Source: Actinomadura sp. WMMA1423 | GTDB taxonomy: Bacteria > Actinomycetota > Actinomycetes > Streptosporangiales > Streptosporangiaceae | Assembly (NCBI RefSeq): GCF_006547145.1 | Contig: NZ_CP041244.1 | Span: forward strand, 6,510,001-6,574,000 | DNA length: 64,000 bases | Direction: 5' to 3' | Shown: in pieces, positions 37,620-45,375 of the stretch | How the letters are laid out: the number at the start of each line of letters is the position of its first letter | How positions within the stretch are numbered: position 1 is the first letter of the stretch | Made by a program: the position numbers and the translations under genes | The notes under the pieces: generated by a model | Told to the model about the DNA's origin: nothing | The model's input: only the letters and a program-made list of their open reading frames with translations | Databases searched by the model: none

Positions 37620-39263
37620 CTACCGGTAGCCGATCCCGTATCCGGCGGGCTTCCCGCCCGCGGGCACCGGCAGCCTGCCCGTGGGCTTCACCGCTCCGCT
37701 CAGCACCTTCGCCAGGGCGTCCACCGACACGCGGCTGGAGGAGTAGGTGGCGAGCGCCGCCCTGGCGCCGCCCGCCGAGTCGAGGTCGTAGGGGCGCCCG
37801 AGTGCGGCGACGACCACCGGCCTCGATCCGGCCGCCCGGATCCGGGAGGCGGTCCCCGCTCCCGCGTTCAGCGTGGTCAGCACCGTGACGTCCGCCGAAC
37901 CGGGCGCCGCGATCGCGACCCCCTGCCGGCGCAGCGCCGCCTGGAGCCGGTCGCCGGCCGGACCGGACACGGCGACCTTCCTCCCCTTGAGGGGCAGCAG
38001 GCCGCCGTCGTTGCGGACGAGGGTGACCGCGTGTTCCGCCACCCGCCGCGCGACCGCCTTGTTCGCGGCGGTGCCGACGGCCGAGGCGGCCTTGGCCGGA
38101 TCGGCGGCCGTCCCCTGGAACAGGCCGCGCCGCTGCTTCAGCCGGAGGATCCGCGTCACCGACTCGTCCAGCCGCTTCCGCGTGATCTTCCCGGACCGGA
38201 CGGCCTTCACCACGGCGCCGTAGGCGCGCGGCAGGTTCGGCGGCATGAGCAGCTGGTCGGCGCCCGCGTTGATCGCCCTGACCGGGACGGCGGCGTCGCC
38301 GTACTTCTCCCGCACCCCGGCCATCTCCAGCGAGTCCGTGGTGATGACGCCCTGGTAGCCCAGCTTCTCTCGCAGGAGCCCCGTGAGGACGGTCTTGGAG
38401 AGCGTGGACGGGTCGCCCGATCCGTCGAGCTTCGGGACGACGATGTGCGCGGTCATGACGAGGTCGACGCCCGCCGCGATCGCCGCCTTGAACGGGGGCG
38501 CGTCGAGCCGCTCCCACGTGCTCCGCGAGTGCCGGATCACCGGCAGGCCGGTGTGGCTGTCGGTGGCGGTGTCGCCGTGGCCGGGGAAGTGCTTGGCGGT
38601 CGCGGCGACCCCCGCCGCCTGGAAGCCGCCGACCGCGCCCTGCACCAGCGTCGACGCCAGGGCCGGGTCGGACCCGAACGAGCGCAGCCCGATGACCGGG
38701 TTGCGCGGGTTCACGTTCACGTCGGCGTCGGGCGCGTAGTCGAGGTTGATGCCGACCGCGCGCAGTTCGGCGCCGGTGACCTGGGCGGCGGCGCGGGCGT
38801 CCGCCCGGCTGCGGGTCGCGCCGAGCGCCATGTTGCCGGGGAAGGTCGTGACGAACGGCGTCCGCGAGACGATGCCCTGCTCCTCGTCGACGCCGAGCAG
38901 CAGCGGGATCTTCGAGGCCCTCTGCAGCGCGTTGGACTGCGCGGCCGTCCGCGCCGGGGTGCCGATGTTGCCGGGAAAGTAGATCAGCCCGCCGACGCGG
39001 TACTTCCTGATCTTCGCCAGCGCGTCGGCGCGGCTGGAGAAGGTCGGGACGAACAGCTGCCCGACCTTGTCCTCCACGCTCATCTTCGCGACATGGCCGG
39101 GGATCCACGCGTCCGGTGCGGGCGTGCGCGGACCCCCGGGCGCGGCGGACCCGGCGGACGGCGCCCGCCCGCCCTTGCCGCCATCGCCGCCGCCGCAGCC
39201 GGCAGCCCCCGCGACCAGCGCGGACACCGCCGCCGCGAGCGCGAGTGAACGTGAAGCACGCAC
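37620..39263 (-). CDS. Glycoside hydrolase family 3 lipoprotein, beta-N-acetylhexosaminidase (NagZ-type)
   Basis: 547 residues from GTG at 39263, chosen because a G-rich site precedes it and it gives a standard signal peptide with lipobox GAAGC; an upstream ATG lacks a site. The GH3 barrel shows LLGVDEEQGIVSR, the NagZ-specific loop KHFPGHGDTATDSH with its catalytic His/Asp, and the nucleophile region GVITTDSLEMAGV. A C-terminal alpha/beta domain follows. It should release GlcNAc from muropeptides or chitooligosaccharides at the cell surface, feeding the PTS genes nearby. This link is inference from context. Confidence 0.9.
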   Translation of the reverse strand: MRASRSLALAAAVSALVAGAAGCGGGDGGKGGRAPSAGSAAPGGPRTPAPDAWIPGHVAKMSVEDKVGQLFVPTFSSRADALAKIRKYRVGGLIYFPGNIGTPARTAAQSNALQRASKIPLLLGVDEEQGIVSRTPFVTTFPGNMALGATRSRADARAAAQVTGAELRAVGINLDYAPDADVNVNPRNPVIGLRSFGSDPALASTLVQGAVGGFQAAGVAATAKHFPGHGDTATDSHTGLPVIRHSRSTWERLDAPPFKAAIAAGVDLVMTAHIVVPKLDGSGDPSTLSKTVLTGLLREKLGYQGVITTDSLEMAGVREKYGDAAVPVRAINAGADQLLMPPNLPRAYGAVVKAVRSGKITRKRLDESVTRILRLKQRRGLFQGTAADPAKAASAVGTAANKAVARRVAEHAVTLVRNDGGLLPLKGRKVAVSGPAGDRLQAALRRQGVAIAAPGSADVTVLTTLNAGAGTASRIRAAGSRPVVVAALGRPYDLDSAGGARAALATYSSSRVSVDALAKVLSGAVKPTGRLPVPAGGKPAGYGIGYR

Positions 39264-39370
39264 CTGACCAGGCCCCCCGACGTGGTCTCGGTATTCGGTC
39301 ATTCGGTCGCATCGGACGCACGCGACCGTAGCCGCCCCCGGGTGCCGCTGTCGACCCGATCTCTCCCGGC

Positions 39371-41548
39371 TCAGCGCGGGGTGGCGGACGGGACGGGGGT
39401 CGCACCGGCCCTCGCCTTGGCGGCCTTGCGGCGGGCGAGTTCCGGTGGCAGGGCGGGGGACGGCGGGCTGGAGGGGGACGGGGCGGTGGAAGGGGAGCCG
39501 CCGTCCGGACCGCCGGGCTTCGGCTCCCCGGGGTGCCGCGGGGCCCCGCTCTGCTTCGCCGGGTCGGTGTCGGCCCAGTTCGCGGCGACGCCGGAGAACG
39601 CGGGCCGGGGCAACGGCCGGACCGGCAGGTCGCGGGCGGCCTCGCCCATGAAGGAGCGCCAGATCGTCGCGGGCAGGTTCTCCCCGGCGACCTTCCCCGC
39701 GAAGCCGGGCAGGCCCCGCAGCGGGGCGGGCCTGGCGTTGCCCATCACCACGGCCGTCGAGACCTGGGGGACGAAGCCGACGAACCAGGCGGCGCGGTTG
39801 TGCTCGGTGGTGCCCGTCTTCCCGGCGGCCTCGCGGTCGGGCAGTGCCGCGCGCTCGCCCGTCCCTCCGGTGACGGTGGCATGCAGCGCATAGGCGGCCT
39901 GTGCCGCCTGCTCGGTGCTCAGCACCCGGCGCCCCGGGCGGTCCCAGGGCAGCGGGACCCGCCGGCCGTGCGCGTCGACGACCTTGGTGACGAGGTGGGG
40001 GACGACGGCCGTGCCGCCGTTGGCGAACGCCGAGTACCCGGCGGCCTGGGTCACCGCCGCGACGTCGGGGGTGCCGAGCGCGACCCCGGCCTGCCCCTTG
40101 AACGGCGCGAGCGCGGAGGCGGGCACCCCGAGCAGGCGCGCGGTCTCCATGACGTCCGGGATCCCCGTCTTCAGGGCTGCCTTCACATATCCGGTGTTGA
40201 CCGACAGGGCCGTCGCCTTGACCAGGTCCATCGGGCCGAGCGAGCCGATCTCCTCGTCGTTGTCGACCTTGTAGCCCGGCGCCGTCATCGGCGTGACCTC
40301 GCCGTTCGGCGCGAACTTCTGCGGGGAGGCGCCGCTCACCCTCGTCCGGACGCTGAAGCCCTTGCGCAGCGCGGCCGCCAGTACGTACGGCTTGAACGTC
40401 GAGCCCGCCTGCGCGACCGGCGCGAACACCGAGTCGACCTGGCTGCGCTTCGGGTCGCCGCCGTAGAGCGCCCTGACCGCGCCGGTCCGGGAGTCGACGG
40501 CGACGAGCCCGGCGTGCACGGTCCCGGGCCACCGGGGCTCGCCGGCCTCGCGCATGGCCCGCTCGGCCTCCCGCATCCAGCGCTGGTCCAGCCCGGTGTA
40601 GATCTTCAGGCGGCCGTTGACGACGCTGTCGATCGGGATGCCGACGCTCGCGAGCTCCTCCTCGACCCGGTGCCGGACGAGGAGGTCCTGGCCGGACAGG
40701 CCGACGCCGGTCCACTCGTCCTCGGTGCGGGGGAAGCGCTGCCGGTCGGCCTCGGCCCGGCCGAGCCTGCCCATCGACACCATCCCGTCCAGGACGTACT
40801 TCCAGCGGGTGCGCAGGGCGCGGGCCGCGGGGCCGTCGCCCCGCGTCCGGAAGTACGTCGGCCGCTGGATCATCGCGCCGAGCAGCGCGCACTCGGCGAC
40901 GTCGAGCTGCCAGACGTCCTTGTCGAAGTAGGCGCGGGCCGCCGCCTGCACCCCGGACGTCTGCCGGCCGAAGTAGATCGTGTTGAGGTACAGGTCGAGG
41001 ATCTCGTCCTTGCCGCGGCTGCGGTCGAGCTTCATCGCGATGAAGATCTCCTTGACCTTGCGGCGCATCGTCCGGTCGCGGCTGAGCCCCCTGAAGTAGT
41101 TGCGTGCGAGCTGCTGGGTGATGGTCGAGCCGCCCTGCGTGTCGCGGCCGGACGCGTTGTTCCACAGCGCGCGGAACGTCCCGCTGGGGGAGACGCCGTG
41201 GCCGCCGTAGAAGCCGCGGTCCTCGGCGGCGAGCACCGCCCAGCGCAGCCGGTCGGGGATCTGGTCGTGCCGGACGCTCTCGCGGTTGGCGCCGAGGCGG
41301 AACAGCGGCGTCCGGCCGTCGGCGTAGTAGACGGCGGAGCCCTCGTCGGTGACGCCGTCCTGCGGCTGCGTCGGCAGCGGCGTCCGGAGGTAGGCGACGA
41401 CGGTGCCGGTGGCGCCGGCGGTCACCAGGACGGCCGATGTGATGATCATCACCAGCGCCGCGCGGCGCGGGCGCAGCCGGGTCCGGACGGCGCGGGACAG
41501 GCGGGAGAGGACAGGCCGGAGACGGCGTGCCCTGGGCAGGGGCGGCAT
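39371..41548 (-). CDS. Class A penicillin-binding protein (bifunctional transglycosylase/transpeptidase)
   Basis: 725 residues from ATG. An N-terminal membrane helix (about 28-50) precedes a GT51 transglycosylase domain with AVLAAEDRGFYGGHG and GGSTITQQLARNYF. The transpeptidase domain has the SxxK serine in AGSTFKPYVLAAAL, SVN in ALSVNTGYV and KTGT in REAAGKTGTTEHN. The Pro/Ser-rich C-terminal tail is typical of actinobacterial class A PBPs. It polymerises and crosslinks peptidoglycan. The long frame extending upstream is not supported. A dyad at 41799-41847 lies in its 381-base upstream region. Confidence 0.94.
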   Translation of the reverse strand: MPPLPRARRLRPVLSRLSRAVRTRLRPRRAALVMIITSAVLVTAGATGTVVAYLRTPLPTQPQDGVTDEGSAVYYADGRTPLFRLGANRESVRHDQIPDRLRWAVLAAEDRGFYGGHGVSPSGTFRALWNNASGRDTQGGSTITQQLARNYFRGLSRDRTMRRKVKEIFIAMKLDRSRGKDEILDLYLNTIYFGRQTSGVQAAARAYFDKDVWQLDVAECALLGAMIQRPTYFRTRGDGPAARALRTRWKYVLDGMVSMGRLGRAEADRQRFPRTEDEWTGVGLSGQDLLVRHRVEEELASVGIPIDSVVNGRLKIYTGLDQRWMREAERAMREAGEPRWPGTVHAGLVAVDSRTGAVRALYGGDPKRSQVDSVFAPVAQAGSTFKPYVLAAALRKGFSVRTRVSGASPQKFAPNGEVTPMTAPGYKVDNDEEIGSLGPMDLVKATALSVNTGYVKAALKTGIPDVMETARLLGVPASALAPFKGQAGVALGTPDVAAVTQAAGYSAFANGGTAVVPHLVTKVVDAHGRRVPLPWDRPGRRVLSTEQAAQAAYALHATVTGGTGERAALPDREAAGKTGTTEHNRAAWFVGFVPQVSTAVVMGNARPAPLRGLPGFAGKVAGENLPATIWRSFMGEAARDLPVRPLPRPAFSGVAANWADTDPAKQSGAPRHPGEPKPGGPDGGSPSTAPSPSSPPSPALPPELARRKAAKARAGATPVPSATPR

Positions 41549-41929
41549 GGGACCTCGTTCGACGTGGAGTACGGAGTCGGCCGTCGTCCAGGCCAGGGGA
41601 GCGCAGGGCGGGCATGCGTCTGGCACGCGCCAGGGGAGCTGGGGCGCATGCGGACCGGGAACATCCCGCACGGACGACGCTGCGACGATTTCGCAGCCGA
41701 ATCGCTGGAGCCACGTCTGTGGCCGGTGGTCCCGCGGGGCGCGGCCCCATCGGGACCGCTTCCACGGCACTGCTGCCACCGTGGTCACAGCTTAATCACG
41801 ATGGACCCCGGGATCGCAAGCGGTTCGCGGATCATTGGGGTCCATCGCGATGAACCTGCCGGCCGGGCCGGAATCGGGACGGCTGGGCCGGAGCCGGACG
41901 GGGCCGTGCGCCGGGGCGGCGCGGTCGGC
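41549..41929. other. Gap upstream of the PBP gene holding a perfect 11-bp dyad
   Basis: No gene is visible. The arms CGATGGACCCC (41799-41809) and GGGGTCCATCG (41837-41847) are exact inverted repeats separated by 27 bases. The long loop argues against a simple terminator for the upstream kinase gene and suits two half-sites of a regulator better. The rest of the gap, which would hold the PBP promoter, shows nothing further I can support. Confidence 0.4.
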
Positions 41930-43147
41930 TCAGTCGGGCAGAGGGTGGCCGAGGCGGCGCAGCGCCAACCCGGCCGCACCGACGGCTCCGTCGCCGGCGC
42001 TGCGCGGCGCCTCGGCGAAGCGGGCGCGCAGCCCGGAGCGGACCGCCTCGGCCACGGGGCCTTCTCGGAGCACCGAGCCGTGCATGACGACCGGTGCGCA
42101 GGGGTCGGACAGGGCCGGGCGCACCGCGTCGACGTCGGCCAGCAGCCACTGCGCGGCCTCGTCGGTGATGCGCCTGGCCACGGGATCGCCGGCGGCCGCG
42201 GCGGCGGCGACCACCGGGCCGAGCCGGCCCAGCGCCGCCGGCGGGCGGCCGTAGACCTCCTTGATGATCGCCTGGGCGAGCCGGGGATTGGGCCGGGCCC
42301 CGGGTGACTCGGGATGGCACGGCGGCCCGTGCGGGCCGGGCGGCCCCCCGCCCGGGACGGGGTAGCGGGCGGACGGCGGGTAGGCGGATTCGGGCGCGAG
42401 GACGGCGGTCCCCCCGGCGCGTCCGCCGGGGAGTCCTCCTCCGGTGGACAGGGTCGCGGACTGCGGCACGGCGGAAGGGCCCGGTGACGGCGAAGGGGCG
42501 CCGGCCATGGCCAGCGCCCTTGGATGGCGGTGTCTTCGCCGTTCCGAGTCGATCTGCGCGACCACGGTGGCGCCGAGCAGCGCCCGGGGGACCGAATCGG
42601 TGAGCAGCGTCGGGGAGCCGCGGCCGTCGTAGGCGGCGAGCGCCGCCCGTACGGCCTCCTTCCCGAGCCACACCGCCGAACCCTCGTCCCCGACGAGCCA
42701 GCCGTAGCCGTCCGCGCGCTGCACGATCGCGCCGTCGTTGATGACCGCCGCGCCGGCGCCCGTGCCGGAGAACACAACGATGCCCTTGGGCTCGCTGGTC
42801 CCGGCGGCGAACGCCACCGCGATGTCGGTCACCACCGCGGGCGAGCCGCGCAGCCCGACGGACTGCCAGGCCCGCCGGGCCGCCGCGACGGCGGCGGGCC
42901 GGCCGGCCGAGCCGGCACCGGCGATGCCGAACACGCCGGTGAGGATGTGGGTACGGTCGAGGTCTCCGAGCGCCTCCCGCAGGGCGGTGGTCAGCGCCCC
43001 CGCGGTGTCGCCTCCTGAGTTGGGGTTGGCCCCTGGGCCGGTGCCGGAACCGGCCAGGGCTCCCCCGAGCGTCAGCACGACGCAGCGGGTCTTCGTGCCA
43101 CCCGCGTCGATACCGACCACGTAAGGACCGGCCAAATGGGTCAACAC
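41930..43147 (-). CDS. BadF/BadG/BcrA-family amino-sugar kinase (GlcNAc kinase-like)
   Basis: 405 residues from GTG at 43147 (TTG next to it is possible). Actin-like ATPase motifs: VVGIDAGGTKTRCVVL (phosphate 1), TDIAVAFAAG, VVFSGTGAGAAVI (phosphate 2) and WLVGDEGSAVWLG. The last part is VVMHGSVL. Family members phosphorylate GlcNAc or related sugars with ATP. Divergence from an RpiR/MurR-type regulator and murQ suggests a MurNAc/GlcNAc salvage role. A Pro/Gly/Ser-rich insert of nearly 90 residues (about 200-287) interrupts the fold at a surface position and is unusual. Confidence 0.83.
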   Translation of the reverse strand: MLTHLAGPYVVGIDAGGTKTRCVVLTLGGALAGSGTGPGANPNSGGDTAGALTTALREALGDLDRTHILTGVFGIAGAGSAGRPAAVAAARRAWQSVGLRGSPAVVTDIAVAFAAGTSEPKGIVVFSGTGAGAAVINDGAIVQRADGYGWLVGDEGSAVWLGKEAVRAALAAYDGRGSPTLLTDSVPRALLGATVVAQIDSERRRHRHPRALAMAGAPSPSPGPSAVPQSATLSTGGGLPGGRAGGTAVLAPESAYPPSARYPVPGGGPPGPHGPPCHPESPGARPNPRLAQAIIKEVYGRPPAALGRLGPVVAAAAAAGDPVARRITDEAAQWLLADVDAVRPALSDPCAPVVMHGSVLREGPVAEAVRSGLRARFAEAPRSAGDGAVGAAGLALRRLGHPLPD

Positions 43148-43172
43148 ATGGCGACCGTAGCCTTTCCTAACG

Positions 43173-43201
43173 TTGACGTGACATCCTGCACGTAAGAAAA
43201 T
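43173..43201 (+). promoter_or_regulatory. Promoter for the RpiR-type gene, predicting a leaderless mRNA
   Basis: TTGACG (43173-43178), 17 bases, GAAAAT (43196-43201). The expected start of transcription falls at 43208-43209, on the ATG itself, and no ribosome site precedes that ATG. The AT-rich AGAAAATTTCC stretch may also hold the operator. Confidence 0.5.
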
Positions 43202-43208
43202 TTCCTCC

Positions 43209-44189
43209 ATGAGGAAACCCATCGGCCCCGGTCGGGGCCCCGAGCGGGGGATCACGGGGGAGCCCGCTGCGCCACGGGACGACGCGGCGGGCAAGGAGAA
43301 GGACGCCACGCCGCTGAGCACCGTGGTGCGGGTCCGTTCGCTGCTTCCCTCGCTGCCCCCCGCCGAGCGACGAGTCGCTCAACGCGTCATCGACGACCCC
43401 GAAGGGGTCGCCAACTCGACCATCACCGAGCTCGCCCAGAACTGCGGAACCTCCGAGACCACCGTCATCAGGTTCTGCAGGGCGATCGGGTTCCATGGTT
43501 ACCCAGAGCTGCGGCTGACCCTCGCCACCGAGGCGGGACGGGCCCAGAGCGCCACCGGCGGCCGGGTCATCGGCAGCGACATCAGTCCTGACGACTCGCT
43601 AGAGCAGATCGTGGAGAAGGTCACATTCGCGGACGCGCGGGCGGTCGAGGAGACCGCCGCCCAGCTCGACATCAAGATGCTGGAGCAGGTCGTGGACGCC
43701 GTCGTCGCCGCCGACCGGACCGACGTCTACGGCGTCGGCGCGAGCGCGTTCGTCGCGGCCGACTTCCAGCAGAAGCTGCACCGCATCGGACGCGTCTGCT
43801 CCGCCTGGGCGGACGCCCACATCATGCTGACCAGCGCCGCCGTGCTGAACCCCGGCGACGTGGCGATCGGCATCTCGCACACCGGCGCGACCGTGGAGAC
43901 CATCGACGCGCTGGAGGTCGCGAAGACCAGGGGCGCCAGGACCGTGGCGCTCACCAACTTCCCGAAGTCCCCCATCGCGGAGGTCGCGGACCTGATCCTG
44001 ACGACCGCCGCCAGGGAGACCACGTTCCGCTCGGGCGCCACCGCCAGCCGGCTGGCGCAGCTCACGGTGGTGGACTGCCTCTTCGTCGGAGTTGCGCAGC
44101 GCACCTACGGGTCTACCCGCAAGGCCCTCGAAGCCACGTACGAGGCGGTCCGCGGACGGACCGTGCGACCCGACCGGAGGCGTCGGTGA
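43209..44189 (+). CDS. RpiR/MurR-family transcriptional regulator
   Basis: 326 residues from ATG. A disordered N-terminus of about 35 residues leads to the HTH_6 domain (LPPAERRVAQRVIDDPEG, CGTSETTVIRFCRAIGFHGYPELR) and a C-terminal SIS domain (TDVYGVGASAFVAADFQQKL, GISHTGATVETIDALEVAK). SIS regulators sense phosphosugars. Adjacent murQ, overlapping by four bases, points to MurNAc-6-P or a related phosphosugar as ligand, as with E. coli MurR. It probably controls itself, murQ and the divergent kinase. The likely mRNA is leaderless. Confidence 0.9.
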   Translation: MRKPIGPGRGPERGITGEPAAPRDDAAGKEKDATPLSTVVRVRSLLPSLPPAERRVAQRVIDDPEGVANSTITELAQNCGTSETTVIRFCRAIGFHGYPELRLTLATEAGRAQSATGGRVIGSDISPDDSLEQIVEKVTFADARAVEETAAQLDIKMLEQVVDAVVAADRTDVYGVGASAFVAADFQQKLHRIGRVCSAWADAHIMLTSAAVLNPGDVAIGISHTGATVETIDALEVAKTRGARTVALTNFPKSPIAEVADLILTTAARETTFRSGATASRLAQLTVVDCLFVGVAQRTYGSTRKALEATYEAVRGRTVRPDRRRR

Positions 44190-45082
44190 TCGATTGCGAG
44201 CTCCCCACGGAGGGACGGAACCCCCGGACCCTCGACGTCGACACGCTGCCGACCCTGGAGGTGCTACGCCTGATCAATTCTGAGGACGCGACCGTGCCGA
44301 GGGTCGTCGGCGCCGTCCTGCCCGAGGTCGCCCGGCTGGTCGACCTCGCCGTGGAGTCGCTGCGCGCGGGCGGCCGCGTGCACTACTTCGGGGCGGGCAC
44401 GTCCGGCCGGCTCGCGGTGCTGGACGCCGCCGAACTCCCCCCGACGTTCGGCATCTGGGGCCGGGTCGTGGCGCACCACGCCGGCGGCCCCGGCGCGCTG
44501 TCGCAGGCCGTCTCCGACGTGGAGGACGACACCGAACTCGGCCGCCGGGACGCCCTCGACGTCGCGCCGGGCGACGTCGCGATCGGCATCGCGGCGAGCG
44601 GCCGCACCCCGTACGTGGTGGGGGCGCTGCGCGCCGCCGCCGAGGTCGGGGCGCGCACCGCGCTGATCAGCTGCAACCCGCACACGCCCTACGGGGCCGA
44701 GGTGGAGGTGCACATCGGGCTCGCCACCGGGCCCGAGGTGATCAGCGGGTCCACCCGGATGAAGGCGGGCACCGCGACCAAGCTGGTGCTCAACTCCTTC
44801 TCCACCACGCTGATGATCAGGATGGGGCGCACCTACTCCAACCTGATGGTCAGCGTGAACGCGCTGAACTCCAAGCTGCGGGCCCGGCTGGTGCGCATCC
44901 TCACCGAGGCGACCGGAATGGACGCCCGCACCTGCGAGAACGCGCTGTCCGAGGCGGGCGGCAACACGCGCGTCGCACTGGTCTCGCTCCTCGGCGAGGT
45001 CCCCGCGTCCCGCGCCACGATGGTCCTGGAGGAAACAGACGGCGGCGTAAGAGAAGCGCTGCAGAGGCTTAGATCGGCGTAG
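44186..45082 (+). CDS. murQ: N-acetylmuramic acid 6-phosphate etherase
   Basis: 298 residues from GTG, overlapping the regulator's stop (GTGA). MurQ cleaves the lactyl ether of MurNAc-6-P to give GlcNAc-6-P and lactate, which nagA can use. Signature segments: VHYFGAGTSGRLAVLDAAEL, SQAVSDVEDD, AIGIAASGRTPYVVGAL and VISGSTRMKAGTATKLVLN. Length is normal. A small hairpin (45091-45111) and repeat copy C follow. Confidence 0.96.
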   Translation: MIDCELPTEGRNPRTLDVDTLPTLEVLRLINSEDATVPRVVGAVLPEVARLVDLAVESLRAGGRVHYFGAGTSGRLAVLDAAELPPTFGIWGRVVAHHAGGPGALSQAVSDVEDDTELGRRDALDVAPGDVAIGIAASGRTPYVVGALRAAAEVGARTALISCNPHTPYGAEVEVHIGLATGPEVISGSTRMKAGTATKLVLNSFSTTLMIRMGRTYSNLMVSVNALNSKLRARLVRILTEATGMDARTCENALSEAGGNTRVALVSLLGEVPASRATMVLEETDGGVREALQRLRSA

Positions 45083-45090
45083 CAGGGACC

Positions 45091-45111
45091 CGCAACGACC
45101 TCACCGTTGCG
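45091..45111 (+). terminator. Small hairpin after murQ
   Basis: CGCAACG / CGTTGCG, a perfect 7-bp stem with a 7-base loop 9 bases after the stop. It is weak and lacks a T-run. Confidence 0.4.
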
Positions 45112-45154
45112 CCCTCACCTAAAGCTCGCGATCGCGACAACACCAGCCGCCGCC

Positions 45155-45319
45155 GCAACCAGCGACGACCTCAACACTCGCGATCGCGTCCGAAGGCAGG
45201 TTCGAGCGAAGCAAGAATCTGATCGCGCAGCGAGCCGCAAGGCGAGACGGAGCGATGCCAGCGATCGCCGCAGTGCCCGACGATGGAGGGCCCCCGGGCC
45301 CGAAGGAGGAGGGCACTGC
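45155..45319 (-). repeat. Dispersed structured repeat, copy C
   Basis: Copy C is read on the minus strand. Its outer stem is GCAGTGCCC / GGGCACTGC (45311-45319 with 45270-45278), perfect but wholly different in sequence from copies A, B and D at five paired positions. The inner TCCTCCTTC, GGGCC-cggg-GGCCC and TCCATCGTC are unchanged. The downstream units with GCGATCGC boxes are conserved. It lies between murQ and the convergent acyl-CoA dehydrogenase gene. Confidence 0.85.
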
Positions 45320-45330
45320 AATAGGCACAG

Positions 45331-45369
45331 CAGGGCCTTCAAGGCCCGAGGGAGGAGAGAAATGCAATA
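45331..45369 (-). repeat. Partial duplicate of the repeat's leading hairpin beside copy C
   Basis: On the minus strand this reads TATTGCATTTCTCTCCTCC then CTCGGGCCTTGAAGGCCCTG: the same CTCCTCC box and a GGGCC/GGCCC hairpin as the leading unit of the full element. The closing right arm and TCCATCGTC are missing. It begins 6 bases after the acyl-CoA dehydrogenase stop, directly upstream (in element orientation) of the full copy. Confidence 0.65.
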
Positions 45370-45375
45370 AACACG

